64,000 nucleotides of DNA from Gammaproteobacteria bacterium UBA5078 (GTDB lineage: Bacteria; Pseudomonadota; Gammaproteobacteria; Pseudomonadales; Pseudohongiellaceae), in the NCBI GenBank assembly GCA_002416505.1, contig DIAM01000020.1, forward strand, positions 37,077 to 101,076, given 5' to 3'. Below, piece by piece: positions 32,938 to 42,978 of this stretch. The notes below the pieces were generated by a model. It saw only the letters and a program-made list of their open reading frames with translations, was not told the DNA's origin and searched no databases. A program made the translations under genes and the position numbers. Numbering within the stretch: the stretch's first letter is position 1; every line of letters starts with the position of its first letter.

Positions 32938-33495
32938 ATGAAAAACCCTAAATACCAAGTGATCTTTAAGTTCGCGGCCCTGTGCCTCATCTTAGTCGGC
33001 TATTTTGCCTATCTCACCTACCAATATGATTTCCTAACCGGCGGCATAGCCGCACTGATCACATGGAGTTTCTTCGTCCTGTGCACGCCAGTGGCCGATG
33101 CGGGCTTTCTATTGGACTTCCCCATACGAGTGTTGTTTGGGGTACGCATGGTGCTATCGGAGATCTTCGTGTGGGCGGTGGCGATCTCCCTCAATACCAT
33201 CGCCATGCTGTATTTTCGTGATTATTATCAGACTACGCTTATTACACGGCTGATGGAGTCCATCATTACCACTCCGTTTCCGTATTGGTTTATCGTCCTG
33301 CTCTCTGGCATTGGCACATTCCTATCCATCCGCTTCGGGGATGAGTTAATGGACGTGCTGCACCATAAGGATCGCGAGTTCTTCTACAGCAACCACTTCA
33401 AACACGAGATCGTTCTATTCGTGTTCTTCCTCTTCGTGCTGTTCAGTTACTACGAACTCATCTCCTCTCTCGGTATCTCCGTCGCATCGCTTTGA
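32938..33495 (+). CDS. Hypothetical multi-pass membrane protein
   Basis: A 185-residue protein with about five hydrophobic segments: residues about 8-25, 32-50, 65-88, 112-130 and 158-178. The linker GDELMDVLHHKDREFFYSNH between the last two is polar. The ATG at 32938 puts MKNPKYQ before the first helix. I do not recognise the family. It is expected in the inner membrane. The following 178 bp before the TRAP operon contain no gene that I can support. Confidence 0.65.
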   Translation: MKNPKYQVIFKFAALCLILVGYFAYLTYQYDFLTGGIAALITWSFFVLCTPVADAGFLLDFPIRVLFGVRMVLSEIFVWAVAISLNTIAMLYFRDYYQTTLITRLMESIITTPFPYWFIVLLSGIGTFLSIRFGDELMDVLHHKDREFFYSNHFKHEIVLFVFFLFVLFSYYELISSLGISVASL

Positions 33496-33673
33496 TCCGG
33501 TCCGGCGCGGCTACTTGGGTTTGCCCGCGGGCCGAGTATTTGTGCTTTGTAGGAAAATATGTTTTCATCGAGCGCCCTTGGAAGGCACGGATAGCACCTC
33601 CTTCGGCCATTTTAACGAGTAGCAAGCCCGGCCCGCCGGCGCACTCTTTTCCGCACAAAAAGAATTAAGCATT

Positions 33674-34723
33674 ATGGGCAATTCTCTGACTATTCTTGGC
33701 AATTACTCCCTCCTTCTAGGCGGGTTCAAACGCTTCATACTTGGCGCTAGCATTCTGGCCTTACTAGGCGCCTGCTCCGAGCAACTCTCTGCCAATCGCC
33801 CCTATATCCTCACCACCGCCACCTCCGGCGGCGCCTTCTATCCGATCGGTGTGGCGATGGCGACGATCTCGAAGTCGCAATTGCAGCCCGAACACAATAT
33901 TTCCCTGTCTGCCATCAGCTCCGCCGGCTCGCTCGAGAATGTAAAACTACTGCGCGACAATGAGGCACAGTTCGGCATCCTGCAGGGCGTCTTCGCGGCG
34001 TGGGCATGGGATGGCGACGGGCCTATACGCAACCCCCAGGCAGGCATGCGCAGTGTTAGCGCGCTCTGGTTCAACGTCGAGCATTTCGTGCTGCTAAGCT
34101 CACTGGTCGAGAACGGCACCATCAGCGACCTAGGCAACCTGCAGGGCGAGCGCTTCGTTCTAGGGGCGCGTAACTCCGGCGCGGAACAGTCTGGGCGCTT
34201 CATCTTAGAAACCCTCGGCATCGATTATGAGAGTGGCATGAACTTGGCCTATATGGGCTATGAAGGGGCTGCAAGCGCCATGCAGGACGGCAATGTCGTG
34301 GGCATGAATGTCCCTGCCGGTGCGCCGACGAGCGCCATCACCCAGGCCTTCGCGCAGATGGGCAATGACATCACCCTGCTGACGTTCTCTCAGCAAGAAC
34401 TAGACGCGCTGAATAGCCGCTATGACTTATGGGACTGGTATGATTTTCCGCCGGGTACCTACCCCAATCTGGATGTACTGGTGCGCTCCATCGCCTCCCC
34501 TAATGTGTTGGTCGTGCGCTCGGACGTGCCCGATGAGGTAGTCTACCGCGTCACCAAGATGATCTGGGAGAACCTTGGCACCCTGCAAGACATTCACGCG
34601 GCCACCAAGGACATGCAACTCGAACGAGCACTGCGCGGTATGGTTGCGCCCTTACATCCCGGCGCCTTGCGTTTCTATCGCGAGATCGGCCTCGACGTCC
34701 CACCCCACTTGATTATGGAGTAA
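33674..34723 (+). CDS. TAXI-type TRAP transporter solute-binding lipoprotein
   Basis: A 349-residue substrate-binding protein. The N-terminal hydrophobic stretch ends in the lipobox LLGAC, so it is anchored to a membrane by C34 or so, which is unusual for a family that is mostly soluble. The family stretches ILTTATSGGAFYPIGVAMAT, LSAISSAGSLENVKLL and ERFVLGARNSGAEQSGRFIL are clear. It delivers a small organic acid or amino acid to the permease encoded 9 bp downstream. Confidence 0.92.
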   Translation: MGNSLTILGNYSLLLGGFKRFILGASILALLGACSEQLSANRPYILTTATSGGAFYPIGVAMATISKSQLQPEHNISLSAISSAGSLENVKLLRDNEAQFGILQGVFAAWAWDGDGPIRNPQAGMRSVSALWFNVEHFVLLSSLVENGTISDLGNLQGERFVLGARNSGAEQSGRFILETLGIDYESGMNLAYMGYEGAASAMQDGNVVGMNVPAGAPTSAITQAFAQMGNDITLLTFSQQELDALNSRYDLWDWYDFPPGTYPNLDVLVRSIASPNVLVVRSDVPDEVVYRVTKMIWENLGTLQDIHAATKDMQLERALRGMVAPLHPGALRFYREIGLDVPPHLIME

Positions 34724-34732
34724 GCAGAACCG

Positions 34733-36733
34733 ATGAAATCTCCGTTATTACGTTGGGCTGCATTCCTGTTTGCGCTATTCCATGTGTACACCAATCTATT
34801 CGCCTCGCTCTCCGAGCTGTGGTTCGCGGCCATCCACTTCGGCGGCTTCAGCGCGCTATGTGCATTCAGCGCCAATGAGAGGCTACCGGCGGGAGAGGCA
34901 GGCACTAAGTTTAAGTACGCACTGAACATCGCGCTGGCTGCGCTGGCGATCGGCGTGCCCATCTATCTAATGCTGTTCGAGAACGCCCTGTATGCGCGCG
35001 AGGCGGAGTTTATTGCCTCTGACTACATCGTCTCGGCTATCGCGGTGCTGCTCGCGATCGAGTTCACGCGGCGCACCACTGGCTGGTTTACACCCTCGCT
35101 GATCCTAGTCGCACTGGCCTATATCCTATTCCTCGGTCGCTATATCGGCGGCGTATTCTCCTTCCCCGGTTTGAGCTTGGAGACGGTGCTATACCGCAGT
35201 TTCTTCAGCTCGGAAGGCATGTTCGGCAGCACCGCCAATATCTCGGCCACCTATGTGTTCATGTTCATCCTGTTCGGGGCCTTCTTGCTCAAGTCCGGCG
35301 CTGGCGATTTCATCGTGCGCCTAGCGCGCTGTCTCGCCGGGCGCTTCACTGGCGGCGCGGGCCTCGTGGCGGTAATCGGCTCGGGCTTGATGGGCTCGGT
35401 CTCCGGCTCCGCAGTCGCCAACACGGTCTCCACTGGCGTGATCACCATTCCGATGATGAAGCGTTCGGGCTTTCCTCCGCAGTTCGCTGCCGGGGTAGAG
35501 GCTGCCTCTTCGACTGGCGGTGCGCTCATGCCTCCCATCATGGGCGCGGGCGCATTCGTGATGGCGGGCTATACGCAGTTGCCTTATACCCAAATCGTGT
35601 CGGTCTCGATCCTGCCCGCCATGCTGTACTTCCTCACCGTCGCCTTCTTCGTCCGCATCGAGGCCAAACGCCTCGGCCTGACTCCCGATAGTATCGAGCA
35701 GACCGAGAAGGTCCGCGACGTACTCAAGGAGGGTTGGCATTTCGTACTGCCGCTAGCCGTGTTAGTGGGGAGCCTATTGATCGGCTATACGGCACTGCTC
35801 GCCGCGGTGTTCGCCATCGGAGCTACCATCGCCGCGTCGTGGATATCGTCGAACCCGATGTCCCTGCAAGACTGTTTCGATGCCACGGTGGATGGGGTGC
35901 GCAATATGACGGCCACCGCTCTGCTGCTGGTCGCCGTGGGCCTCGTGATCAATGTGGTCACCACCACAGGGGTGGGCAATGCCTTCTCGTTGATGATCGT
36001 GGAATGGGCACAGGGCAGCCTGTTGATCACCATCGCCCTCGTGGCCCTAGCCTCGTTGATCCTAGGCATGGGCTTGCCAGTGACTGCGTCCTATATCGTG
36101 CTGGCGACACTCTCCGCGCCCGTAATCTATGACTTGATTGCGCAGGATTACCTGCTGCAAGCGCTGCAAGCCACGGACCTATCTACCTCGGTGCGGGCCA
36201 CGCTGAGCCTGTTCGGCGGCGATCCGGTGGTAGCGCTGCGCGAGATGCCCTTAGAGATGCGCCAGATTTTGCGTACAGAGTTGCTGGACCCGGCGGTGCT
36301 GGGTGGCATGCTGCTGAGCGCTCACCTGATCATCTTCTGGCTCTCCCAGGACAGCAATATTACGCCGCCCGTGTGTTTGGCCGCCTTCGCCGCAGCTGGC
36401 ATCGCTGGCACCAAGCCCATGGCCACGGGACTCACATCGTGGAAACTGGCCAAGGGCCTCTACCTCATCCCCATTCTGTTCGCCTACTCGCCACTGATCT
36501 CGGGCACCTGGGCGGAACGCTTGAGTGTCTTCGCCTGGTCCAGCCTCGGGCTCTATGCTCTGGCAGGAGTGCTGCAATGGCGCCTAGACAAGCCACTTAA
36601 CCCGCTCACGGCAGCGATGCTGCTAAGCGCTGCCGGATTATTGATGTGGGCACCCCTCACGACGATTTACCATATCGTCGGCGCTGGGTTACTCTTCGCG
36701 GTGATGTTCTGGCAAAAACGCACTCTCGTCTAA
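34733..36733 (+). CDS. TRAP transporter fused permease (DctQM type)
   Basis: A 666-residue inner-membrane protein with about 17 or more helices. The first 180 residues are the small DctQ-like part; the rest is the DctM-like channel with IGSGLMGSVSGSAVANTVST, SGFPPQFAAGVEAASSTGGA and LMPPIMGAGAFVMAGY. TAXI-type systems normally use such a fused permease. Uptake is driven by a sodium or proton gradient. It forms one operon with the binding lipoprotein upstream and probably with the TM2 gene 25 bp downstream. Confidence 0.93.
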   Translation: MKSPLLRWAAFLFALFHVYTNLFASLSELWFAAIHFGGFSALCAFSANERLPAGEAGTKFKYALNIALAALAIGVPIYLMLFENALYAREAEFIASDYIVSAIAVLLAIEFTRRTTGWFTPSLILVALAYILFLGRYIGGVFSFPGLSLETVLYRSFFSSEGMFGSTANISATYVFMFILFGAFLLKSGAGDFIVRLARCLAGRFTGGAGLVAVIGSGLMGSVSGSAVANTVSTGVITIPMMKRSGFPPQFAAGVEAASSTGGALMPPIMGAGAFVMAGYTQLPYTQIVSVSILPAMLYFLTVAFFVRIEAKRLGLTPDSIEQTEKVRDVLKEGWHFVLPLAVLVGSLLIGYTALLAAVFAIGATIAASWISSNPMSLQDCFDATVDGVRNMTATALLLVAVGLVINVVTTTGVGNAFSLMIVEWAQGSLLITIALVALASLILGMGLPVTASYIVLATLSAPVIYDLIAQDYLLQALQATDLSTSVRATLSLFGGDPVVALREMPLEMRQILRTELLDPAVLGGMLLSAHLIIFWLSQDSNITPPVCLAAFAAAGIAGTKPMATGLTSWKLAKGLYLIPILFAYSPLISGTWAERLSVFAWSSLGLYALAGVLQWRLDKPLNPLTAAMLLSAAGLLMWAPLTTIYHIVGAGLLFAVMFWQKRTLV

Positions 36734-36758
36734 CCCCCTTCACCGCGAGCATTGAATA

Positions 36759-37148
36759 ATGTTTTCAGAGAAAGAGTTAATCCTCGACGAGACCGAGCTA
36801 CGCGAGCAGGTCGCCCTGCTTTCCGAAGAGCAGCGTGCGGCCTATCAGCACTGTGAACAAGCGGCCCTTAGACGCCCCTCGACCTATGTGGCGCTCAACA
36901 CCTTGTTCTTTCTCGGCGCTCACCACTTCTACCTGCGGCGCTGGCTGCGGGGCTTGAGTAGCCTCGCTCTAGGCATCGCGGCAGCAACTCTGCTACTTGG
37001 CGGCCAAGTACTCTATGGCTTCGCGGTCCTGCTAGCCTTAGCGATCGTCGATATCCCTCAGCTGCTCAACTACGAGCATTTAGTGCACGCGCGCAACAAT
37101 AATTCGATGCGCCAATGTTTAATCCGCGTCAAAAAATCCCTGCGGTAA
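36759..37148 (+). CDS. TM2 domain membrane protein
   Basis: A 129-residue protein with a charged N-terminal helix (LILDETELREQVALLSEEQR) and a TM2 domain: ALNTLFFLGAHHFYLRRWLRG is the typical GxHxFYLG-like start, followed by two helices (about residues 68-88 and 90-106). TM2 proteins are small membrane proteins with no settled bacterial function. It follows the TRAP permease by 25 bp and may be co-transcribed with it. Confidence 0.75.
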   Translation: MFSEKELILDETELREQVALLSEEQRAAYQHCEQAALRRPSTYVALNTLFFLGAHHFYLRRWLRGLSSLALGIAAATLLLGGQVLYGFAVLLALAIVDIPQLLNYEHLVHARNNNSMRQCLIRVKKSLR

Positions 37149-37255
37149 ACCATTCCCGCTCATGATAGGATGCCCGGCCTAAACGAAATATCGTACTAAT
37201 TCTCGAGATTCACCCCGTTCGATCAACACCGCAAGGCGGAGTAGGACAGTACATA

Positions 37256-38194
37256 GTGGCATTGACTCTGGTTTTATTCGTAGCAGGTCTCCTAATACTC
37301 GTGGGAGGCGCCGAAAGTCTCGTTCGTGGTAGCTCAGCACTAGCCCTCCGCCTCGGCATTACTCCGCTCGTGATCGGCCTTACCGTGGTCGCCTTCGGTA
37401 CCAGTAGCCCGGAATTAGCCGTCAGCATTGAATCTGCACTTAGCGGTAGCAGCTCGATTGCCTTGGGCAATGTGATCGGCTCCAATGTCGCCAACATCGG
37501 CCTCATTCTCGGCATTACGGCAATGATTCGGCCGATGTCGGTGCAACCCTCTCTGCTCAAACAGCAAATTCCACTGATGATCGTGATCTCCTTCGTCATC
37601 TGGTTCATGGCCTGGGACATGGTCATCAATTTCTGGGATGGTCTCATCTTGGTCGCAGCCCTGATCGGCTTCCTCCTGCACAGCTACTGGAGCTCTAAGG
37701 ACAGTGATGAGGAGGACGAGGTGCTGCCTTGCGAAGTGCAGACTCTCAAGGACAAGACCTGGTTCTGCATCCTGCTCATCATCATCGGACTGGCGGGCCT
37801 GATCGGTGGCGGCATGTTGTTCGTGCGCAGCGCGATAGAGATTGCACAGATTTACGATGTCGACGAGGCCATCATCGGCCTTACCATTGTCGCCATCGGC
37901 ACCAGCATGCCAGAGCTCGCCACCTCCGTGGTCGCCGCCGTACGCAAAGAGTCCGATATCGCTATCGGCAATATCGTCGGCTCGAATATCTTCAACATCC
38001 TCGCCATCCTCGGCATCGCCTCCCTGATCAGCCCGCTCTCGGCCATCGGGTTCAGCACCGCCGACTATGTCGTAATGATTAGTTTTGCCGTCATCCTGCT
38101 GCCCATGGCATGGAGTGGCAGAATCCTGAGTCGCCCGGAAGGTACTGTGCTGTTACTGGGATATCTAAGCTATATGGCCTACATCTGGCCATAA
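37256..38194 (+). CDS. Calcium/sodium antiporter (YrbG-type)
   Basis: A 312-residue inner-membrane protein of the CaCA family with the two inverted alpha repeats: GLTVVAFGTSSPELAVSIES with GNVIGSNVANIGLILG, and GLTIVAIGTSMPELATSVVA with GNIVGSNIFNILAILG. About ten helices. An acidic loop, KDSDEEDEVLPCE, joins the halves. It exchanges Ca2+ for Na+ or H+. It starts with GTG, and a purine-rich GGCGGAGTAGGA lies upstream. Confidence 0.93.
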   Translation: MALTLVLFVAGLLILVGGAESLVRGSSALALRLGITPLVIGLTVVAFGTSSPELAVSIESALSGSSSIALGNVIGSNVANIGLILGITAMIRPMSVQPSLLKQQIPLMIVISFVIWFMAWDMVINFWDGLILVAALIGFLLHSYWSSKDSDEEDEVLPCEVQTLKDKTWFCILLIIIGLAGLIGGGMLFVRSAIEIAQIYDVDEAIIGLTIVAIGTSMPELATSVVAAVRKESDIAIGNIVGSNIFNILAILGIASLISPLSAIGFSTADYVVMISFAVILLPMAWSGRILSRPEGTVLLLGYLSYMAYIWP

Positions 38195-38282
38195 CGCCTA
38201 GCGGCGTTGAGCGCGATGCTCTGCAACAGTTACTCGCCACCTCGGGTCTTGAGCCTACAGTGATTGGGTGTAAGGGCTATTA

Positions 38283-39608
38283 ATGTCAGTGAAATCGAGA
38301 AACCTATCTGTGGGAGCGGGCTTGATGGTCCTGCTTCGCGAACGCTTTCCTCTTAGCACGCAAGGGCTTGCGGTGCTACTCATCGCGATCGTGGCCCTGC
38401 AGCGCTATGGCTATGGCAGCATGGATCTGGTCGTATTCGCCCTCGCCGTTTGCGCCCTCGCTATCGTGTGTTTCTCCTCCGTGATCGTGCTACTTGGCGG
38501 CCTAATCCTGCGTCATCAAATCCGCCACACCCTGGAGATGGAAGCCCTCCTGCGCCGCCACACGCCGCGCATCAAGGTCGAGGCGGGCTATCCCAATGAG
38601 ACCGGCTTCAGCCTATCCACCATGCCCTGGCTGCCCCTGATCGGTGTCACCTGGGAGATCGTCCATCCCGATGCCATCGAAAACCGTAATCGCCTCTCCG
38701 AGGACGAGCAGCACTGGGAGGAGGAGATCGTGCCTCGCAAGCGTTGCCGCACGAGGCAGATTACGCGACGTTTTACCGTGCGTGATGTACTAGGCTTTAG
38801 CCGCTTCACCTGGCGCTTCACGCAGGAGGGTGAGCTCCTAGCGCTGCCCCAGGCCGGCAATATCAGAGCCCTGCCCCTGTTGCGCTCCCTGACCGCAGAG
38901 GATGGCATCCCAGACCCTGGTGGCAACCCAGAGGGGGATCGCATGGAGATTCGCCCCTATGTACCGGGAGACTCGGTGCGCAACATCATGTGGAAGGTCT
39001 ATGCGCGCAATCGACTACTCAACGTGCGCCTGCCCGAGCGTAGTGTCTTTCACAGTAGCCGCACACTCGCCTATCTTGTCTCCAGCCCTAACGACGAGGC
39101 CGCGGCCGCGGTCGCTCGCGTGGCGGTAGAGTCTGGGGCCTTGGGTGATGACTGGTTGTTTGGCGCCGATGGCAGCGACATTGCCAGCACTCAGGTCGAA
39201 GAGGCTCTGGAGCTCATCGCGGGTTCACGGGCTATCGATGGCGTTTTACCCTACGGGCTCGATGCGTTCTTGCAGCGCCACGGCAATCAGGGCAGTACCC
39301 ATTGCATCGTGTTTGTTGGGGCGCAGATGGCCCCTTGGCTGCCACAGTTAAGGGCCAGCATTGCGCGTTTTCGGGTGCGCTTCTCGGTGGTGCTTGCCAC
39401 CGATGGCCTAACGGCCGACCCAACACCAAGAACGTGGCAGCGCCTGCTGTTCCGAAGCTCTAGTAGCACAGAAAAGAACCGCGAAGAGAATACTTCTATC
39501 GCCGATATGAGCCGATTATTGACGCAGGTCGGTCAGCTTGTAGAATCGACTCTTGTTGTCGATCGCGATACAGGGCAGAGTTTCGATAAACGAATGAACA
39601 GAATCTAG
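38283..39608 (+). CDS. DUF58 domain protein
   Basis: A 441-residue protein with two N-terminal helices (about residues 25-42 and 48-75). The DUF58 signature is RPYVPGDSVRNIMWKVYARN followed by LLNVRLPE. The C-terminal half is related to von Willebrand A folds. DUF58 proteins sit in MoxR operons and are thought to act with the MoxR ATPase on protein-complex assembly. It is the first gene of a four-gene operon. A GC-rich 88-bp gap separates it from the antiporter gene. Confidence 0.88.
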   Translation: MSVKSRNLSVGAGLMVLLRERFPLSTQGLAVLLIAIVALQRYGYGSMDLVVFALAVCALAIVCFSSVIVLLGGLILRHQIRHTLEMEALLRRHTPRIKVEAGYPNETGFSLSTMPWLPLIGVTWEIVHPDAIENRNRLSEDEQHWEEEIVPRKRCRTRQITRRFTVRDVLGFSRFTWRFTQEGELLALPQAGNIRALPLLRSLTAEDGIPDPGGNPEGDRMEIRPYVPGDSVRNIMWKVYARNRLLNVRLPERSVFHSSRTLAYLVSSPNDEAAAAVARVAVESGALGDDWLFGADGSDIASTQVEEALELIAGSRAIDGVLPYGLDAFLQRHGNQGSTHCIVFVGAQMAPWLPQLRASIARFRVRFSVVLATDGLTADPTPRTWQRLLFRSSSSTEKNREENTSIADMSRLLTQVGQLVESTLVVDRDTGQSFDKRMNRI

Positions 39609-39651
39609 GGTAACTGCGTATAGTTCTCTATAGAGCCGAAAAGCGAATGCT

Positions 39652-41820
39652 ATGAGCGAAGACAAGACACAGAAGCAATTACTTCCCACCAGTCTGCGGG
39701 CGTTGATCATCGCCAGCAGCTACTGGGTGCTGAGTATTTCCCTAACGACCCAGAACGGTTCCATCGCCGCGTTCGTCGGCTGTGTACTGAGCTGCCTCCT
39801 CGTCGACGCCTATATCGACCGTCCGCCCCTGCGCAATCTGCGTCTGGGCATAATCGCCATCCTCGCCATTGTCGTGCTCGCCGTTGGCGTCGCGCTCAGC
39901 GCTGCTCTGACCTCCAATATCACACTGGCGAGCATGATGGGGCCGATGATCGCCTATGAGACCGGTGAAGTGCTGCAATGGCTGATCTTCAGTGCCAGCC
40001 TGACCTTGTTACTGCGCGCCATCGCGCAGCGCACCGAATTCGGTCGAGTGTTAGAGATTCTATTCGTCGCCACCGCCTTCGTGATTACCCTATCGGCGCA
40101 CCGCCAGGGCATGATTCACCGCCCCTTCTTCATCGGCGATTTCGCTCTAACCCGTGGCATTGACCCCAGCTCGATCCTGATGGCATTCGGCTGCGTTGCC
40201 GTGTTGTCTCTGGCCGCGCTGCTGATGATCGAACACAACCACCGCCGCCTGCCCTATCACTTCGCAGTGCTCGGCGTGTTGTGCTTCTCGCTGCTTGTCT
40301 ATGTGCAGTTCTTTGGCATGCCTACGCCCCGAATGACCGATGACCTAGGCCTGACCGGTGCGGCCAGGGGCGCGGGCGGCGCGCAGGATGAAAACCCCTT
40401 CCGCGACGGCGAGAACGATACCAGCGACATGCAGGCCCCGGTAGCCGTCGTCCTGTTCCGTGACGATTACGAGCCCAAGGGGGGCGCCTACTATTTCCGC
40501 GAATCGGCCTACTCCGAGTTTAACGGCACCATGCTGGTCGTGCCCCATCGCGAGGACATGGACGAGGATCTCATCGAGTTCTTCACGCCAACGCGCGTCG
40601 AGATCAACGAGCCCTTAGACGCCCCGGAACTGCGCACGAGCGTGCGCACCACCATCGGCCTATTGGCACCACACCGCACCCCCTTCGGGCTCGATACGCC
40701 CGTCGCCTTCGCCAATACGCCGAACCCAAACAATCTGCGTTTCAAGCAAACCTATGACGCATACTCTATGGTGCCGCAATACGAATTCTCAGATCTAATC
40801 GGCCGCGACTCGGGCGATCCGGACTGGACGCCGGCGCAGCGCCAGGCCTATCTAGAATTGCCCGCAGATCCGCGCTACAAAGCCCTTGCCGAGGAGATCC
40901 TCGCCACGCTGCGCCCAGAGTTTGCAGACGACCCCTATGCCAAGGCACTGGCGATTAAAGATTACCTGGATCGCAACGGCATCTATAGCCTCAAGAACGA
41001 ACACGCCTATGCCGATGACCCCGCCGCCTCCTTCCTGTTCGGCGACCTCACCGGCTATTGCATGCACTTCTCCTTCGCAGGGGCCTACCTATACCGCGCC
41101 ATCGGCCTGCCTGCCCGCGTGGGCATCGGCTACTCCGTGCCCGCGAGCAATCGCGCCGGCGGCTCCTCACTACTGATTCAGGCGATCAACGGCCACGCAT
41201 GGCCCGAAATTTATCTCGACGGCATCGGCTGGGTTATCGTCGACCCCGCCCCCTCGCGCACACTAGTGGATATGTCGGTAGACCCACAGAACAGCCTGCA
41301 ACAATTACTCGGCGACATGCTGCGTGACGAATCCTCCTTCGACGATTTTGTCGCCTCGCAGCAAAGCGGCGCATTCCCGATTGCCGCCATCCTGCGCGCA
41401 GTCGCCACGCTAGCGTTGGCATTATTGCTACTAGCCTACGCCGTGAAGATATACCGCTTACGCGCGCCCTACTACGCACAACCGGCGCAGCGCTATCGCT
41501 TGAGCTACCGTGCGACCCTAGACAACTTGAGCGCCCATGGCCTGCGACGCCGCTACGGGGAGAGCCGCGAGGGTTTCGCGCAGCGCTTGAGTGCCATGAC
41601 ACCCTCTTTCTCGACGATGACCTATTCCCATCTGCGCAGGGCGCTCGGCGCGCAGGCGGCCGATCGGCAAGAAGGGCAGATCGTGTCCGTAGATATGGCA
41701 CAAGACATCGACTGGCTGGCGCTGGATAGGCGCATCAAGCAGGAGATTCGCCAGCACGAGCCCTTGTGGCGGCGCGCACTCGCCGTCCTCAACCCTGTCT
41801 CGTGGATCCACACCCATTGA
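39652..41820 (+). CDS. Membrane-bound transglutaminase-like protein
   Basis: A 722-residue protein. About six N-terminal helices (to about residue 230) are followed by a periplasmic part with a transglutaminase-like catalytic triad: C470 (TGYCMHFSFAGAYLYRA), H515 (NGHAWPEIYLDGIGW) and D531 (VDPAP). A last helix is near residues 580-605, followed by a basic cytoplasmic tail. Such proteins are the usual companion of MoxR and DUF58. They may crosslink or cleave peptides at the membrane; no substrate is known. Confidence 0.9.
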   Translation: MSEDKTQKQLLPTSLRALIIASSYWVLSISLTTQNGSIAAFVGCVLSCLLVDAYIDRPPLRNLRLGIIAILAIVVLAVGVALSAALTSNITLASMMGPMIAYETGEVLQWLIFSASLTLLLRAIAQRTEFGRVLEILFVATAFVITLSAHRQGMIHRPFFIGDFALTRGIDPSSILMAFGCVAVLSLAALLMIEHNHRRLPYHFAVLGVLCFSLLVYVQFFGMPTPRMTDDLGLTGAARGAGGAQDENPFRDGENDTSDMQAPVAVVLFRDDYEPKGGAYYFRESAYSEFNGTMLVVPHREDMDEDLIEFFTPTRVEINEPLDAPELRTSVRTTIGLLAPHRTPFGLDTPVAFANTPNPNNLRFKQTYDAYSMVPQYEFSDLIGRDSGDPDWTPAQRQAYLELPADPRYKALAEEILATLRPEFADDPYAKALAIKDYLDRNGIYSLKNEHAYADDPAASFLFGDLTGYCMHFSFAGAYLYRAIGLPARVGIGYSVPASNRAGGSSLLIQAINGHAWPEIYLDGIGWVIVDPAPSRTLVDMSVDPQNSLQQLLGDMLRDESSFDDFVASQQSGAFPIAAILRAVATLALALLLLAYAVKIYRLRAPYYAQPAQRYRLSYRATLDNLSAHGLRRRYGESREGFAQRLSAMTPSFSTMTYSHLRRALGAQAADRQEGQIVSVDMAQDIDWLALDRRIKQEIRQHEPLWRRALAVLNPVSWIHTH

Positions 41821-41892
41821 GACACACACTAATCAAATAGCACCGAACGCAACACTCGCCCTAGCATGGCGGCGAGGCACTGGAGAGTAGGA

Positions 41893-42969
41893 ATGACACT
41901 GGAAGCCACAAGTGAAGACAGCCCGGTAGTAGACAACCCGAGTCAAACCGACAGCAGTGCGGCACCCGCCGCGCAGTCTGCGGCGCTGCAGCGCGCCCTG
42001 TCGGTATTACTCCGCCTGTCCGAGGCTGTAAAACGCCAAGTACTCGGCCGCGACGACGTGATCGAATTGGTCATCATCGCCCTAGTGGCCGACGGGCATG
42101 TGCTGTTGGAAGACTTCCCCGGTTCGGGCAAGACTACTCTCGCCAAGGCCTTAGGCGAGGCGATAGTGACCGCGAATGAGGTCGACGGCAGCCTAGGCGC
42201 CATCGTGCCGTTTAGGCGCATACAGTTCACACCCGACCTATTGCCCTCCGATGTCACAGGCGGCTCCGTGTTCGATGCCAATGCCAATCACTTCCACTTC
42301 CGGCACGGGCCAATATTCGCTCATGTAGTTCTGGCCGACGAGATCAACCGCACCTCTCCGAAAGTGCAGTCGGCAATGCTCGAGGCCATGGGTGAAAAAC
42401 AGGTGACCGTCGACAATGCGACCTATCACTTGGATAGGCTCTTCTTCGTGATCGCCACGCAGAACCCCTTAGACTTGGTCGGCACTTACCCCCTGCCTAC
42501 GCCACAACTAGATCGCTTCCTATTCAAGATCACGATGCAGCATATCGAGCGCGAAGCGGAACTCGATGTCTTAGATAGCTATAAGAGCCGCCGTGACCCG
42601 GTGGCCTCCGAAAAGCTACAAGTGGCACGTTCAGAGGTACTCAAGGCACGCGAGACTATCGATCAAGAGGTCGTCATCAGTGGCGCAATCAAGACCGCAC
42701 TCGTGGACATATCGCGCAATCTGCGCGCCGACGAACGCGTCCTGCAGGGCAACTCAACCCGCTCCATGGTGCTCATGCTTCCCGCTCTGCAAGTCTTAGC
42801 GACACTGCGGGGGCGCAGCTTCGTGAGTGCAGAGGATATCGAAACCCTATTGCCACGCGTGCTCGGCCACCGCGTCGAATTGGCTCCCGGTGTGGCCGAC
42901 CTTGGCCGCGTGCTGAAAGACTGCATGCGCGAACCCATGGAGCAATTAGCGCGGGCCACCCTGCGCTAG
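41893..42969 (+). CDS. MoxR-family AAA ATPase
   Basis: A 358-residue cytoplasmic AAA+ ATPase. Walker A is EDFPGSGKTTLAKALG with K80, and Walker B is VVLADEINRTSPKVQSAMLE. The MoxR stretch FVIATQNPLDLVGTYPLP and LDRFLFKI are present. It is thought to act as a chaperone that assembles or activates the products of neighbouring genes. GGAGAGTAGGA before the ATG at 41893 makes that start better than 41866. It is the third gene in the operon. Confidence 0.93.
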   Translation: MTLEATSEDSPVVDNPSQTDSSAAPAAQSAALQRALSVLLRLSEAVKRQVLGRDDVIELVIIALVADGHVLLEDFPGSGKTTLAKALGEAIVTANEVDGSLGAIVPFRRIQFTPDLLPSDVTGGSVFDANANHFHFRHGPIFAHVVLADEINRTSPKVQSAMLEAMGEKQVTVDNATYHLDRLFFVIATQNPLDLVGTYPLPTPQLDRFLFKITMQHIEREAELDVLDSYKSRRDPVASEKLQVARSEVLKARETIDQEVVISGAIKTALVDISRNLRADERVLQGNSTRSMVLMLPALQVLATLRGRSFVSAEDIETLLPRVLGHRVELAPGVADLGRVLKDCMREPMEQLARATLR

Positions 42970-42978
42970 GGATGCCCG

